Assembly: GCF_002813245.1 (NCBI RefSeq)
Contig: NZ_PHUF01000003.1
Coordinates: forward strand, 310,001 to 374,000
Direction of reading: 5' to 3'
Source: Novosphingobium kunmingense
Lineage (GTDB): Bacteria; Pseudomonadota; Alphaproteobacteria; Sphingomonadales; Sphingomonadaceae
Length of the DNA stretch: 64,000 bases
Below the pieces are notes generated by a model. It saw only the letters and a program-made list of their open reading frames with translations. It had not been told where the DNA came from and made no database searches. The position numbers were made by a program, and so were the translations under genes. Every line of letters begins with the position of its first letter. Within the stretch, counting starts at the first letter, position 1. Below are positions 55,420 through 63,296 of this stretch, in pieces.

Positions 55420-55896
55420 TCAGCTCGGACGGTGCAGGGCCGTGCTGGCCTTCATCCGCTCCATCGAGAAGCTGGAGCTGACGTCGGCAAAGTCGGGCAC
55501 GGCGGCGATCAGCTTGCGGTAGATCCGGTCGTAGTGGGCGATGTCGCGCACCGCGAGCTTGAGCAGGTAATCGACGTCCCCGGCCATGCGATGGCATTCG
55601 GCAATTTCGTCGATCCCGGCGACCGCGCGCGAAAAGGCGTCGAGCCAGACCGGATCGTGGCGGTTGGTGCGGATCGCGACGAAGACCGTGGTGCCAAGGC
55701 CGACCTTGTCGGGATCGAGTAGCGCCACCCTGCGGGCAATCACGCCGCTGTCCTCGAGCCGCCGGATACGGCGCCAGCAGGCGTTGTGCGACAGGCCGAC
55801 CCGCTCGCCGATCGCCTGGACCGATTGCGAGGCATCGCCCTGCAATTCGCGCAGGATTGCCCAATCCAGCAAATCCATCCTGATTTCATCGCTCAT
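55420..55896 (-). CDS. Lrp/AsnC-family transcriptional regulator
   Basis: The protein has 158 residues. The N-terminal winged helix-turn-helix is LDWAILRELQGDASQSVQAI then GLSHNACWRRIRRLEDSGVI; the C-terminal RAM domain is LKLAVRDIAHYDRIYRKL. GLSHNACWRRIRRL is the AsnC type often linked to amino-acid metabolism. It is divergent from the DUF6356 gene across a 102-base region with an A+T-rich inverted repeat, so it may control both itself and that gene. Confidence 0.93.
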   Translation of the reverse strand: MSDEIRMDLLDWAILRELQGDASQSVQAIGERVGLSHNACWRRIRRLEDSGVIARRVALLDPDKVGLGTTVFVAIRTNRHDPVWLDAFSRAVAGIDEIAECHRMAGDVDYLLKLAVRDIAHYDRIYRKLIAAVPDFADVSSSFSMERMKASTALHRPS

Positions 55897-55901
55897 AGGT
55901 T

Positions 55902-55923
55902 GATAAGATTACCCTATTTTATC
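55902..55923. promoter_or_regulatory. Putative Lrp operator in the divergent intergenic region
   Basis: The arms GATAA (55902-55906) and TTATC (55919-55923) frame an A+T-rich centre directly upstream of the Lrp start, the usual form of an Lrp/AsnC autoregulatory site. An effect on the rightward DUF6356 gene is possible. Confidence 0.4.
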
Positions 55924-55998
55924 GAAATTGCCAGAGAATAGGCGAAGAAATTGCGCTCGCACGGTGGCATCATCCCCTTACACAACAGGAGCTGCCCC

Positions 55999-56244
55999 AT
56001 GCCGATCGCCAAGCTGTTTACCGACCACCCCGCCAGCGTCGGCGAAACCTATGGCGAGCATCTGGCGATGGCGACCGGCTTTGGCCTGCGCATGGTGCTG
56101 GGTGGCCTCGCCTGCATGGTACACGGCCTGCTGCCGTTCCTGTTCGTCAAGACCGGCAGCAAGCAGATTACCACACTGCATTCGACCATGGTGGCCAACC
56201 GCAACCGCAAGGCGATGTCGGCAATCCTGGATTTCGTGATCTGA
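55999..56244 (+). CDS. DUF6356 small membrane protein
   Basis: The protein has 81 residues. ACAGGAGC stands before the ATG. LFTDHPASVGETYGEHLAMA is followed by one hydrophobic segment (VLGGLACMVHGLLPFLF) and a basic C-terminus (VANRNRKAM). The combination matches the DUF6356 family of sphingomonads, of unknown function. It is a single gene ending in an intrinsic terminator and transcribed away from the Lrp gene. Confidence 0.8.
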   Translation: MPIAKLFTDHPASVGETYGEHLAMATGFGLRMVLGGLACMVHGLLPFLFVKTGSKQITTLHSTMVANRNRKAMSAILDFVI

Positions 56245-56250
56245 CGACAA

Positions 56251-56283
56251 GGGGCGCGGAACCCACGTTCCGCGCCCCCTTTT
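56251..56283 (+). terminator. Intrinsic terminator after the DUF6356 gene
   Basis: The arms GGGGCGCGGAA (56251-56261) and TTCCGCGCCCC (56268-56278) pair perfectly around CCCACG, followed by CTTTT. It separates this gene from the convergent PQQ dehydrogenase gene. Confidence 0.88.
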
Positions 56284-56305
56284 ACTGCCAACCGGCGGTT
56301 CTGCG

Positions 56306-58414
56306 TCAGTTGCCGCCCAGCGCCTTGTCCTCGTTGGCGCGCTTGATCACCCAGAGGCGGATTTCCTCGATCTGCTGAGGAGTGAACTGGCCCTTCCAGG
56401 CGACCATGCCGTTGTCCTTCAACAGGCCGTCGTGGACGATCTCCTGCCACAGCTTGGGATTGCCCAGCGCGGTCGAATGGCGCAGGTCGGGGTTGAGCGC
56501 ACCGGCCACTGCGCCGCTGCCGTGGCAGACCGAGCACGAGTTGGAATAGTACTTCATCCCCGCGGCGAACTGCTGTTCGGTGCCGGTGGTCGGCGGCGGA
56601 TCGAGCACCCGCTTGGCGCTGGGCGGCATGGCCGGCAGCGCCCCCTTGGCGCCGATCTTGAACACCAACAGGCGGCTGATGTTGGGGGTGATCTTCTTGC
56701 TGACCTGGGCGCCGGCCGAGACGTCCCAAACCCCGCCCCATCCGGCAAGGACCGCGACGTACTGTTCGCCGTCGATCATGTAGGTCATCGGCGCGGCGAG
56801 CACGCCGCTCTGCGTGCCGAACGACCACAGCTTCTTGCCGGCGTCGGCGGAATAGGCGTTGAACTCGCCCGTTGCGGTGCCCTGGAACACCAGGTTGCCG
56901 GCCGTCGCCAGCGTGCCGCCATTGGTCGGCATCGGATAGGGCACCTTCCACTTCACCTTGCCCGCCACCGGATCGAAAGCGACCAGCGCGCCGTTGATCG
57001 CCTCGACAGTCGCGGCGCGAACCGCCTTGTCGGGGGGCAGGTTGCCGGCGCTGACATCGAGGCCGAGCTGGAAGCCTGTCGTGCCCGGCTTCCAGTCGGG
57101 ATCGGGCGCATAGAGCTGCGGCGTGTTGTTGGTCGGGATATAGACCAGCCCGGTCCTCGGGCTGAAGCTCATCGGGGTCCAGCTGTGCGCGCCGACCGCG
57201 CCCGGCGATCCGACGAAGGGCTTGCCGGTGATCTCGTACTTGGCTTCCGGGTTGACGTTGGGCTTGCCGGTCACCGGATCGAGCCCGCTCGCCCAGTTGA
57301 TTCCGTCGACGAAAGGCTTGCCCGAGATGAACTTGCCGGTCTTCGCGTCCAGCACATAGAAGAACCCGTTCTTGGGCGCGTGCATGATCACGTGCTGGAC
57401 CTGGCCGTCGATGGTGAGGTCCGCGACGGTGATCTGCTGGTTGCTGTCGAAGTCCCAGCGGTCCTCCGGGGTTTCCTGGAAGTGCCAGGCATATTCGCCG
57501 GTGTCGGCGTTCACCGCGACGATCGAGGCGGTGTAAAGGCTGTCGCCGGCGCCGCCGGTGTTACGATAGGCCGGGTTCCACGGCTCGGCATTGGCGGTGC
57601 CGAAGTAGACCAGGTTGGTGACGGGATCGTAGGTGATCGAATCCCACACCGTTCCGCCGCCGCCCAGCTTCCAGAAATCGCCGCTCCAGGTCTTGAGCGC
57701 CGCATCGAGATGTTTGCCCTCCTGGGCCTTCGACGGATCGCCGGGCACGGTGTAGAATCGCCACGCCTCGTCTCCGGTCTGGGCATCGAAGGCAGCAAGG
57801 TAGCCGCGGGTGAAGTATTCCGAGCCAGCCGAGCCGATCAGGACCTTGCCCTTGACGATCCGCGGCGCGCCGGTGATCGCCATCTTGCTGCCTTCGGGAA
57901 TGGTCGGCTTGTCCCACACGACCTTGCCGGTCTTCTGGTCGAGTGCGATCAGCCGACCGTCGAGCGTGCCGACATAGACCTTGTCGCCATAAAGCGCGAC
58001 GCCGCGGTTGACCGCATCGCAGCACACATCGACCAGCTTGGCGCGGGGTACCTGCGGATCGTAGGACCATTTGAGCGCGCCGGTCTTGGCGTCAAAGGCC
58101 TTCACCATCGACCAGGCGGTCGAGATGTAGAGCGTGCCGTCGTGCATCAGCGGGGTCGCTTCCTGGCCGCGCGCGGTGTCGAGATCGGCGAACCACGCCA
58201 GGCCCATCTGCCCGACATTGGCATCGCTGATCTGGGTCAGCGGGGAAAAGCGCTGCTCGGCATAGTCGCGCCCGTAGCTCAGCCATTCGCCCTCCGCCGC
58301 GCCGGCGATCATGGCGTCGGTCACCCCGCTGGTGGCCGCAGGCGACGGTTCCTTGGCGGTGTTGCAGGCTGCCAGTGCCAAGACGGCCAGGCCGGCCAGT
58401 ATTCTGCGGTGCAT
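56306..58414 (-). CDS. PQQ-dependent quinohemoprotein alcohol dehydrogenase, lipoprotein
   Basis: The protein has 702 residues. The signal peptide ends LALAAC with a lipobox, which is uncommon for this family and predicts anchoring to a membrane. The eight-bladed propeller has W-docking repeats and the vicinal disulfide VDVCCDAVNRG; a PQQ/Ca site is expected around GGGGTVWDSITYDP. A cytochrome c domain at the C-terminus has CSVCH and the heme Met in NGMVAW. This is the type II ADH architecture: it oxidises alcohols in the periplasm and passes electrons to the respiratory chain. PQQ synthesis genes are not in the window. Confidence 0.93.
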   Translation of the reverse strand: MHRRILAGLAVLALAACNTAKEPSPAATSGVTDAMIAGAAEGEWLSYGRDYAEQRFSPLTQISDANVGQMGLAWFADLDTARGQEATPLMHDGTLYISTAWSMVKAFDAKTGALKWSYDPQVPRAKLVDVCCDAVNRGVALYGDKVYVGTLDGRLIALDQKTGKVVWDKPTIPEGSKMAITGAPRIVKGKVLIGSAGSEYFTRGYLAAFDAQTGDEAWRFYTVPGDPSKAQEGKHLDAALKTWSGDFWKLGGGGTVWDSITYDPVTNLVYFGTANAEPWNPAYRNTGGAGDSLYTASIVAVNADTGEYAWHFQETPEDRWDFDSNQQITVADLTIDGQVQHVIMHAPKNGFFYVLDAKTGKFISGKPFVDGINWASGLDPVTGKPNVNPEAKYEITGKPFVGSPGAVGAHSWTPMSFSPRTGLVYIPTNNTPQLYAPDPDWKPGTTGFQLGLDVSAGNLPPDKAVRAATVEAINGALVAFDPVAGKVKWKVPYPMPTNGGTLATAGNLVFQGTATGEFNAYSADAGKKLWSFGTQSGVLAAPMTYMIDGEQYVAVLAGWGGVWDVSAGAQVSKKITPNISRLLVFKIGAKGALPAMPPSAKRVLDPPPTTGTEQQFAAGMKYYSNSCSVCHGSGAVAGALNPDLRHSTALGNPKLWQEIVHDGLLKDNGMVAWKGQFTPQQIEEIRLWVIKRANEDKALGGN

Positions 58415-58518
58415 GCTCAGTTCCCTCTCCGCTCGATGCCCACCTTGGCCGGTGGGTCAGTCGTGATGTTTCGCCGCAATAGCGGCCCGATTGCAACTTT
58501 AATCGCCGGCTTAGTTTC

Positions 58519-59355
58519 TCAGAGGATGAAGTGGTCCCCCGCCGCGCGGATGGTGATGTCGCCAAGCGAGACGCCCCACGGCTGGTCGATCGCGGTGATG
58601 ATCGCATCGGCAATATGCTCTGGTGCAAGCGAGGCATAGGCGATCCCTTCGGGGTCGAGCCGGTCGGCGGGAAAGGTCCCGGCCTGCATGGCCTCGATCA
58701 TCGCGCCGAAATCCCCCGCGTTCTGGCCGAGTATGCCGACGCTTGCGGCAGGGTTGATGACGCTGCCCGACAGACCCGTGGCGGGAACGCCCGTGGGCTT
58801 GACGATCGTCACCTTGATCTTGCCGCGCGCTTCGACGCGCAGGCTTTCCGACAGGAAGTTCACCGCCGCCTTGGTGGCGCCATAGACCGCCGCTCCGGTG
58901 ACGGGGAAATTGCCGTAGATCGACGACACGTTGATCACGTGCCCGCGGCCCTGGGCAATCATCGCGTCATAGGCGGCGACCTGGCCGTTGAGCACGCCCT
59001 TGATGTTGATATCGATGCAGCGCAGCCACGCGGCGTGGGCAGCTTCGTGATCGGCAAAGAACGCCAGCGGCATGATACCGGCGTTGTTGATCATCACGTC
59101 GACCGCCCCGAAGGCATCGTTTGCCGCGGCCACCAAAGCCTTCATCGCGGCGATATCGGTCACATCGACGCCGATCGCCTGCGCTTCGCCGCCATGATCG
59201 CGAATCTGGCCTGCGACAGCTTCGGCGGCGTCACAGTCGATGTCCCCCAAGGTCACGCGGGCTCCCCTGGCGGCAGCCTTCTGCGCAACCAGCCGGCCAA
59301 ATCCGCCGCCGCCGCCTGTTATGACGATCGACTTTCCGCGCACGTGATCGGACAT
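58519..59355 (-). CDS. Short-chain dehydrogenase/reductase
   Basis: The protein has 278 residues. TGGGGGFGRLVAQ is the nucleotide loop, with an Asp (LGDIDCDAA) that favours NAD over NADP. NNAGIMPLAFF and the catalytic SSIYGNFPVTGAAVYGATKAA (Ser, Tyr, Lys) are intact. The substrate is not evident. A perfect TTAATCG-N2-CGATTAA palindrome lies 14 bases before the start, so it is probably under a TetR-type repressor, perhaps with the P450 operon. It may pass products on to the neighbouring alcohol dehydrogenase pathway. Confidence 0.88.
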   Translation of the reverse strand: MSDHVRGKSIVITGGGGGFGRLVAQKAAARGARVTLGDIDCDAAEAVAGQIRDHGGEAQAIGVDVTDIAAMKALVAAANDAFGAVDVMINNAGIMPLAFFADHEAAHAAWLRCIDINIKGVLNGQVAAYDAMIAQGRGHVINVSSIYGNFPVTGAAVYGATKAAVNFLSESLRVEARGKIKVTIVKPTGVPATGLSGSVINPAASVGILGQNAGDFGAMIEAMQAGTFPADRLDPEGIAYASLAPEHIADAIITAIDQPWGVSLGDITIRAAGDHFIL

Positions 59356-59369
59356 GACCTCTCCTTCGT

Positions 59370-59385
59370 TTAATCGTCCGATTAA
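59370..59385. promoter_or_regulatory. Perfect 7-2-7 palindrome upstream of the SDR gene
   Basis: TTAATCG-TC-CGATTAA is an exact inverted repeat with two central bases, 14 bases before the SDR start codon. It is the best of three similar sites in the window and is A+T-rich relative to its surroundings. A TetR-family operator is the likely interpretation. Confidence 0.6.
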
Positions 59386-59485
59386 CTTAGCGTCTGAGGC
59401 GGGACCGTCCAGTCACAATCGCGAAGGACTGGACCTGCGCGAAGGCGCGGCTATCGTGGCGGCTTCGGGGATGATGGAGCGTCGA

Positions 59486-60355
59486 ATGTGCGATGATACG
59501 ACCGTGCCGCAGGAAGAAGCGGCGCTTTCCCGCCTTGGTTTCAACCGCCGCCAGTTCGCGGCCGCCGGCGCGGCCAGCATGGCCGCGGCCTGTGCGGATG
59601 CGCGGGTAATGGACAAGGGCAGCCTCACCGAGCAGATGGTCAAGGTTGCGACGCCCGATGGCACGGCCGACGCGTTCTTCGTGCGCCCGGCGCGCGGGAC
59701 CTTTCCCGCCGTGATCGTCTGGCCCGACATCGCCGGCCTGCGCGACGCTTACAAGGAAATGGGCCGCCGCTTGGCGCGCGAGGGCTACGCCGTGCTGGTG
59801 GTCAACCACTACTATCGCTCTTCGCCCGCGCCGGTGGTCGCCTCGATGGCCGAATGGCGCACGCCCGAAGGCCAGGCCAAGCTGAAGCCGATGATCGCCG
59901 CGCTGTCGCCCGCCGGGACGATGCGCGATGCCAGGGCCTTTGTCGCCTGGCTCGACAAGCAGCGCAGCGTCGATACGAAGAAGGGTGTCGGGACCAGCGG
60001 CTATTGCATGGGCGGGCCCTTTACGGTGCGCACTGCCTATGCCGTGCCGGGCCGCGTGCGCGCGGCGGCCTCATTCCACGGCGGCGGCCTTGTCACCGAC
60101 GCAGCCGACAGCCCGCACCGGCTGCTCGCCGCGACCAAGGCCGGCTATCTTTTCGCCGTGGCCAGGAATGACGATGCCAAGGCCCCCGGCGACAAGGACG
60201 CGCTGCGTGCGGCGGCCGCGGCCGCCGGTCGCCCGGCGGAGATCGAGGTCTACAATGCCGACCACGGCTGGTGCACGCTCGACGCGCCGGTCTACAACGA
60301 GGCCGAAGCCAACCGCGCTTGGGGCCGGATGCTGGCGCTGTTCAAGACGTTATGA
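59486..60355 (+). CDS. Dienelactone hydrolase family protein with Tat signal
   Basis: The protein has 289 residues from the ATG at 59486, with GGAG upstream; earlier in-frame ATGs (59471, 59474) are possible. FNRRQFAAAGAASMAAACA is a twin-arginine-type signal and may also hold a lipobox cysteine. The alpha/beta hydrolase has Cys nucleophile in GYCMGG, and the catalytic His in ADHGW near the end, as in dienelactone hydrolases. The substrate is unknown; export is unusual for this family, most members being cytoplasmic. Its stop overlaps the ATG of the serine hydrolase gene. Confidence 0.85.
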   Translation: MCDDTTVPQEEAALSRLGFNRRQFAAAGAASMAAACADARVMDKGSLTEQMVKVATPDGTADAFFVRPARGTFPAVIVWPDIAGLRDAYKEMGRRLAREGYAVLVVNHYYRSSPAPVVASMAEWRTPEGQAKLKPMIAALSPAGTMRDARAFVAWLDKQRSVDTKKGVGTSGYCMGGPFTVRTAYAVPGRVRAAASFHGGGLVTDAADSPHRLLAATKAGYLFAVARNDDAKAPGDKDALRAAAAAAGRPAEIEVYNADHGWCTLDAPVYNEAEANRAWGRMLALFKTL

Positions 60356-61635
60356 TCGCGAGGCGGGGAGGGCTGACGGCAATCGCCCTGGCTCTGGCGA
60401 CTGCCGCCGGCTTTCCGGCCCAGGTCGCGGCCAGACCGGCCGAGGTCGCTTCGGTGCGCCTCGACACGCGGCGGATCGAACGGGCCGTGTCCGCAATGGT
60501 CGCGCAGGACCGGACCGTCGGCGCTTCGGTTCTGGTCTGGCAGGGCGGGCGCGAACGCCTGTTTTTCGTCGCCGGCCAGTCCGACCGCGAACGGGGCGTG
60601 CCTTTTACCCGCGACACGCTGGTGCAGATTTTCTCGATGACCAAGCCGGTCACCGGCGTCGCGCTGATGCAGCTGTGGGAGCAGGGGCGCTTCCGGCTCG
60701 ACGATCCGCTGGCGCTCTACCTGCCTCAGTTTGCGAACGCCCGGGTCTATCTCGGCGACGATGCCGCCGGAAATCCGCTCACGCGCCCCGCATCGCGCCC
60801 GATCCTGGTACGCGACGTGGTGCGGCACACCGCGGGGTTCGTCTATGGTGAAGGGCCGGGCGGTCTGGGAAGGCTGATCGAGCGGGTCGATCACCTCTCA
60901 TCCGACAACACGCTGGCCCAGCTTGGCGACAAGCTGGCGACTATCCCGCTGATCGACGATCCGGGCCGGCAGTGGTCCTACAGCGCGGCGGTCGATGTGC
61001 AGGCGCTGCTGGTGCAGACGCTGTCCGGCCAGCCGTTCGACGAATACGTCCGCGACCACATCTTTCTGCCGCTGGGCATGACGGACAGCGCGTGGAAGCG
61101 CAGCGCGGCCGACCGTGCGCGGCTGGCACGGATCTACGAAGCGAAGGACGGCGAGTTGCAGCCCATGGCGGAGGCGCAATGGCTCGAGGCCAATTTCATT
61201 GGCAAGCCGATGGTCATGGGCGGATCGGGGATCGTCTCGACTATCGACGACTACATGCGTTTCGCGCGCATGCTGCTGGGCAAGGGCAGTCTTGACGGGG
61301 TGCAGGTGATCAAGCCGCAGACCCTGGCTGTGATGACAGACGATATGCTCGATCCGGCAATCACCAAACGCTCGTTCCTGCCGGGCAAGGGTGCGCTCGG
61401 CTTCGGCGTCGATTTCGCGGTGCGGACCGCGCCGCCGCAGACGCCGGAGGAAAACCGCGGCGCCGTGGGCGAGTTTTTCTGGGACGGGATGCCCTCGATG
61501 CTGTTCTGGGTCGATCCGGTGAACGATATGGCGGTGGTCTTCGCCACGCAGAAGGTCCCCTTCGACGGCACCCTGCACCGCGATATCCGCGCCGCCGTCT
61601 ATGGCCGCGACTATCTCGGCCCGCCGGCCCGGTGA
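60352..61635 (+). CDS. Exported serine hydrolase, beta-lactamase/EstB family
   Basis: The protein has 427 residues, ATG overlapping the previous stop. The signal peptide ends AAGFPAQVAA. The SxxK motif is SMTKPV and the second motif Tyr-x-x is YSAA, as in class C beta-lactamase-like esterases; a WxG-type third motif lies in the C-terminal half (FWDGMPSMLFW). Members are mainly esterases or peptidases; beta-lactamase activity cannot be claimed. The pair with the dienelactone hydrolase suggests joint hydrolysis of an ester or lactone in the periplasm. Confidence 0.88.
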   Translation: MIARRGGLTAIALALATAAGFPAQVAARPAEVASVRLDTRRIERAVSAMVAQDRTVGASVLVWQGGRERLFFVAGQSDRERGVPFTRDTLVQIFSMTKPVTGVALMQLWEQGRFRLDDPLALYLPQFANARVYLGDDAAGNPLTRPASRPILVRDVVRHTAGFVYGEGPGGLGRLIERVDHLSSDNTLAQLGDKLATIPLIDDPGRQWSYSAAVDVQALLVQTLSGQPFDEYVRDHIFLPLGMTDSAWKRSAADRARLARIYEAKDGELQPMAEAQWLEANFIGKPMVMGGSGIVSTIDDYMRFARMLLGKGSLDGVQVIKPQTLAVMTDDMLDPAITKRSFLPGKGALGFGVDFAVRTAPPQTPEENRGAVGEFFWDGMPSMLFWVDPVNDMAVVFATQKVPFDGTLHRDIRAAVYGRDYLGPPAR

Positions 61636-61676
61636 CGCTGTTGGCCTGAGCCGCGTTTGCCGCTAGGGGCGCGAGG

Positions 61677-63296
61677 ATGATCCGCCTTTCCGGCCTTACC
61701 CTCCCGCTCGACCATCCGGCCGAAGCGCTTGCTGAGGCTATTTGCGCGCGCCTCGGCATCGCGCCCGATGCCCTGCGTGGCTGGTCGCTGTTCAAGCGCG
61801 GCAACGACGCGCGCCGCAAGTCGGCGATCCTGCTGGTCTATACCGTCGATGTCGACGTGGCGGACGAGGCAGGGGTGTTGGAACGGTTCGCGGACGACAA
61901 GGACGTGCGCCCCACGCCCGACATGACCTGGCACCCGCCGGTCCACGCGCCAGAAGGATGGAGCGGCAAGCGTCCGGTGGTGATCGGCGCCGGGCCCTGC
62001 GGCCTTTTTGCCGGACTGGTTCTGGCGCAGATGGGGCTCAAACCCATCATCCTCGACCGCGGCAAGGTGGTGCGCCAGCGCACCAAGGACACCTGGGGCC
62101 TGTGGCGGCGCAGCGAGCTCAATCCCGACAGCAACGTCCAGTTCGGCGAAGGCGGGGCGGGGACCTTCTCCGACGGCAAGCTCTATTGCCGGGTGAAGGA
62201 CCCGCGCTTCCTTGGCCGCAAGGTGCTGGAAGAGTTCGTCAGGGCCGGCGCCCCCGACGACATTCTGTGGGAAGCGCATCCGCACATCGGCACCTTCCGT
62301 CTCGTCACGATGGTCGAGAGCTTACGCGAAACGATTGAAGGCCTGGGCGGCGAATACCGCTGGCAGACGCGGGTCGACGATCTGGAGCTGGAACGGCGCG
62401 GCGATGGCTTTGCCCTGCGCGGCCTGCACCTGCACGATGGCACCTTTCTGGAAGCAGACCACGTGGTCATGGCCGTGGGCCACTCGGCGCGCCCGACCTT
62501 CGAAATGCTCCATGCCCGGGGCGTGCATATCGAGGCCAAGCCGTTCTCGGTCGGCGTGCGGATCGAGCACCCGCAAAGCTGGATCGACGAAGCGCGCTAT
62601 GGCCGTTTCGCCAAGCATCCGGATCTTGGAGCGGCGGCCTACAGCCTGGTCCACCATGCCAGCAACGGGCGCACGGTCTATTCGTTCTGCATGTGCCCGG
62701 GCGGGCGCGTGGTGGCCGCGACCAGCGAGGAAGGCCGCGTCGTCACCAACGGGATGAGCCAGTACTCCCGCGCCGAATTCAACGCAAATTCGGGCTTCGT
62801 CGTCGGCATCGATCCGGCGCGCGATTACCCGGACGGGCCGCTGGCGGGCATCGCCTTCCAGCGCAAGTGGGAAAGCCTGGCCTTCGAGGCCGGCGGCGGC
62901 GGCTACCGCGCGCCGGGGCAGCGGGTGGAGGATTTCCTCGCTGGGCGGCCATCGGCCGCGCTCGGTGCGGTCGTGCCCAGCTACAAGCCCGGTGTCACGC
63001 CGACCGATCTTGCTGCCTGCCTCCCCGATTTCGCGGTGGAAGCGATGCGCGAGGCGATCCCGGTGTTCGGCCGCCAGATCCGCCGCTACGACGATCCCGA
63101 CGTGGTCATGACCGGGGTCGAGACCCGCACGTCCAGCCCGGTGCGCATCACCCGCGGCAAGGATTTCCAGTCGCTCAACGTTGCCGGGCTCTTCCCGGCG
63201 GGTGAGGGCGCCGGATATGCCGGCGGGATCCTTTCGGCCGCGATCGACGGGATCAAGGTGGGCGAAGCGATGGCCGCGTCCATCGTCAAGGGATGA
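61677..63296 (+). CDS. FAD-dependent dehydrogenase family protein (COG2509)
   Basis: The protein has 539 residues. After an N-terminal about 100-residue module, VVIGAGPCGLFAGLVLAQMG is the FAD Rossmann loop. EGGAGTFSDGKLYCR and the C-terminal GLFPAGEGAGYAGGILSAA are typical of the COG2509 flavoproteins, which resemble geranylgeranyl-reductase-type oxidoreductases. The function is not established. Its TGA overlaps the ATG of the next flavoprotein gene. Confidence 0.85.
   Translation: MIRLSGLTLPLDHPAEALAEAICARLGIAPDALRGWSLFKRGNDARRKSAILLVYTVDVDVADEAGVLERFADDKDVRPTPDMTWHPPVHAPEGWSGKRPVVIGAGPCGLFAGLVLAQMGLKPIILDRGKVVRQRTKDTWGLWRRSELNPDSNVQFGEGGAGTFSDGKLYCRVKDPRFLGRKVLEEFVRAGAPDDILWEAHPHIGTFRLVTMVESLRETIEGLGGEYRWQTRVDDLELERRGDGFALRGLHLHDGTFLEADHVVMAVGHSARPTFEMLHARGVHIEAKPFSVGVRIEHPQSWIDEARYGRFAKHPDLGAAAYSLVHHASNGRTVYSFCMCPGGRVVAATSEEGRVVTNGMSQYSRAEFNANSGFVVGIDPARDYPDGPLAGIAFQRKWESLAFEAGGGGYRAPGQRVEDFLAGRPSAALGAVVPSYKPGVTPTDLAACLPDFAVEAMREAIPVFGRQIRRYDDPDVVMTGVETRTSSPVRITRGKDFQSLNVAGLFPAGEGAGYAGGILSAAIDGIKVGEAMAASIVKG

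Noticed and set aside
60352-61635. True beta-lactamase
   Set aside because: SxxK and Tyr motifs occur equally in esterases and peptidases of this family; no class-specific third motif (KTG) is visible.
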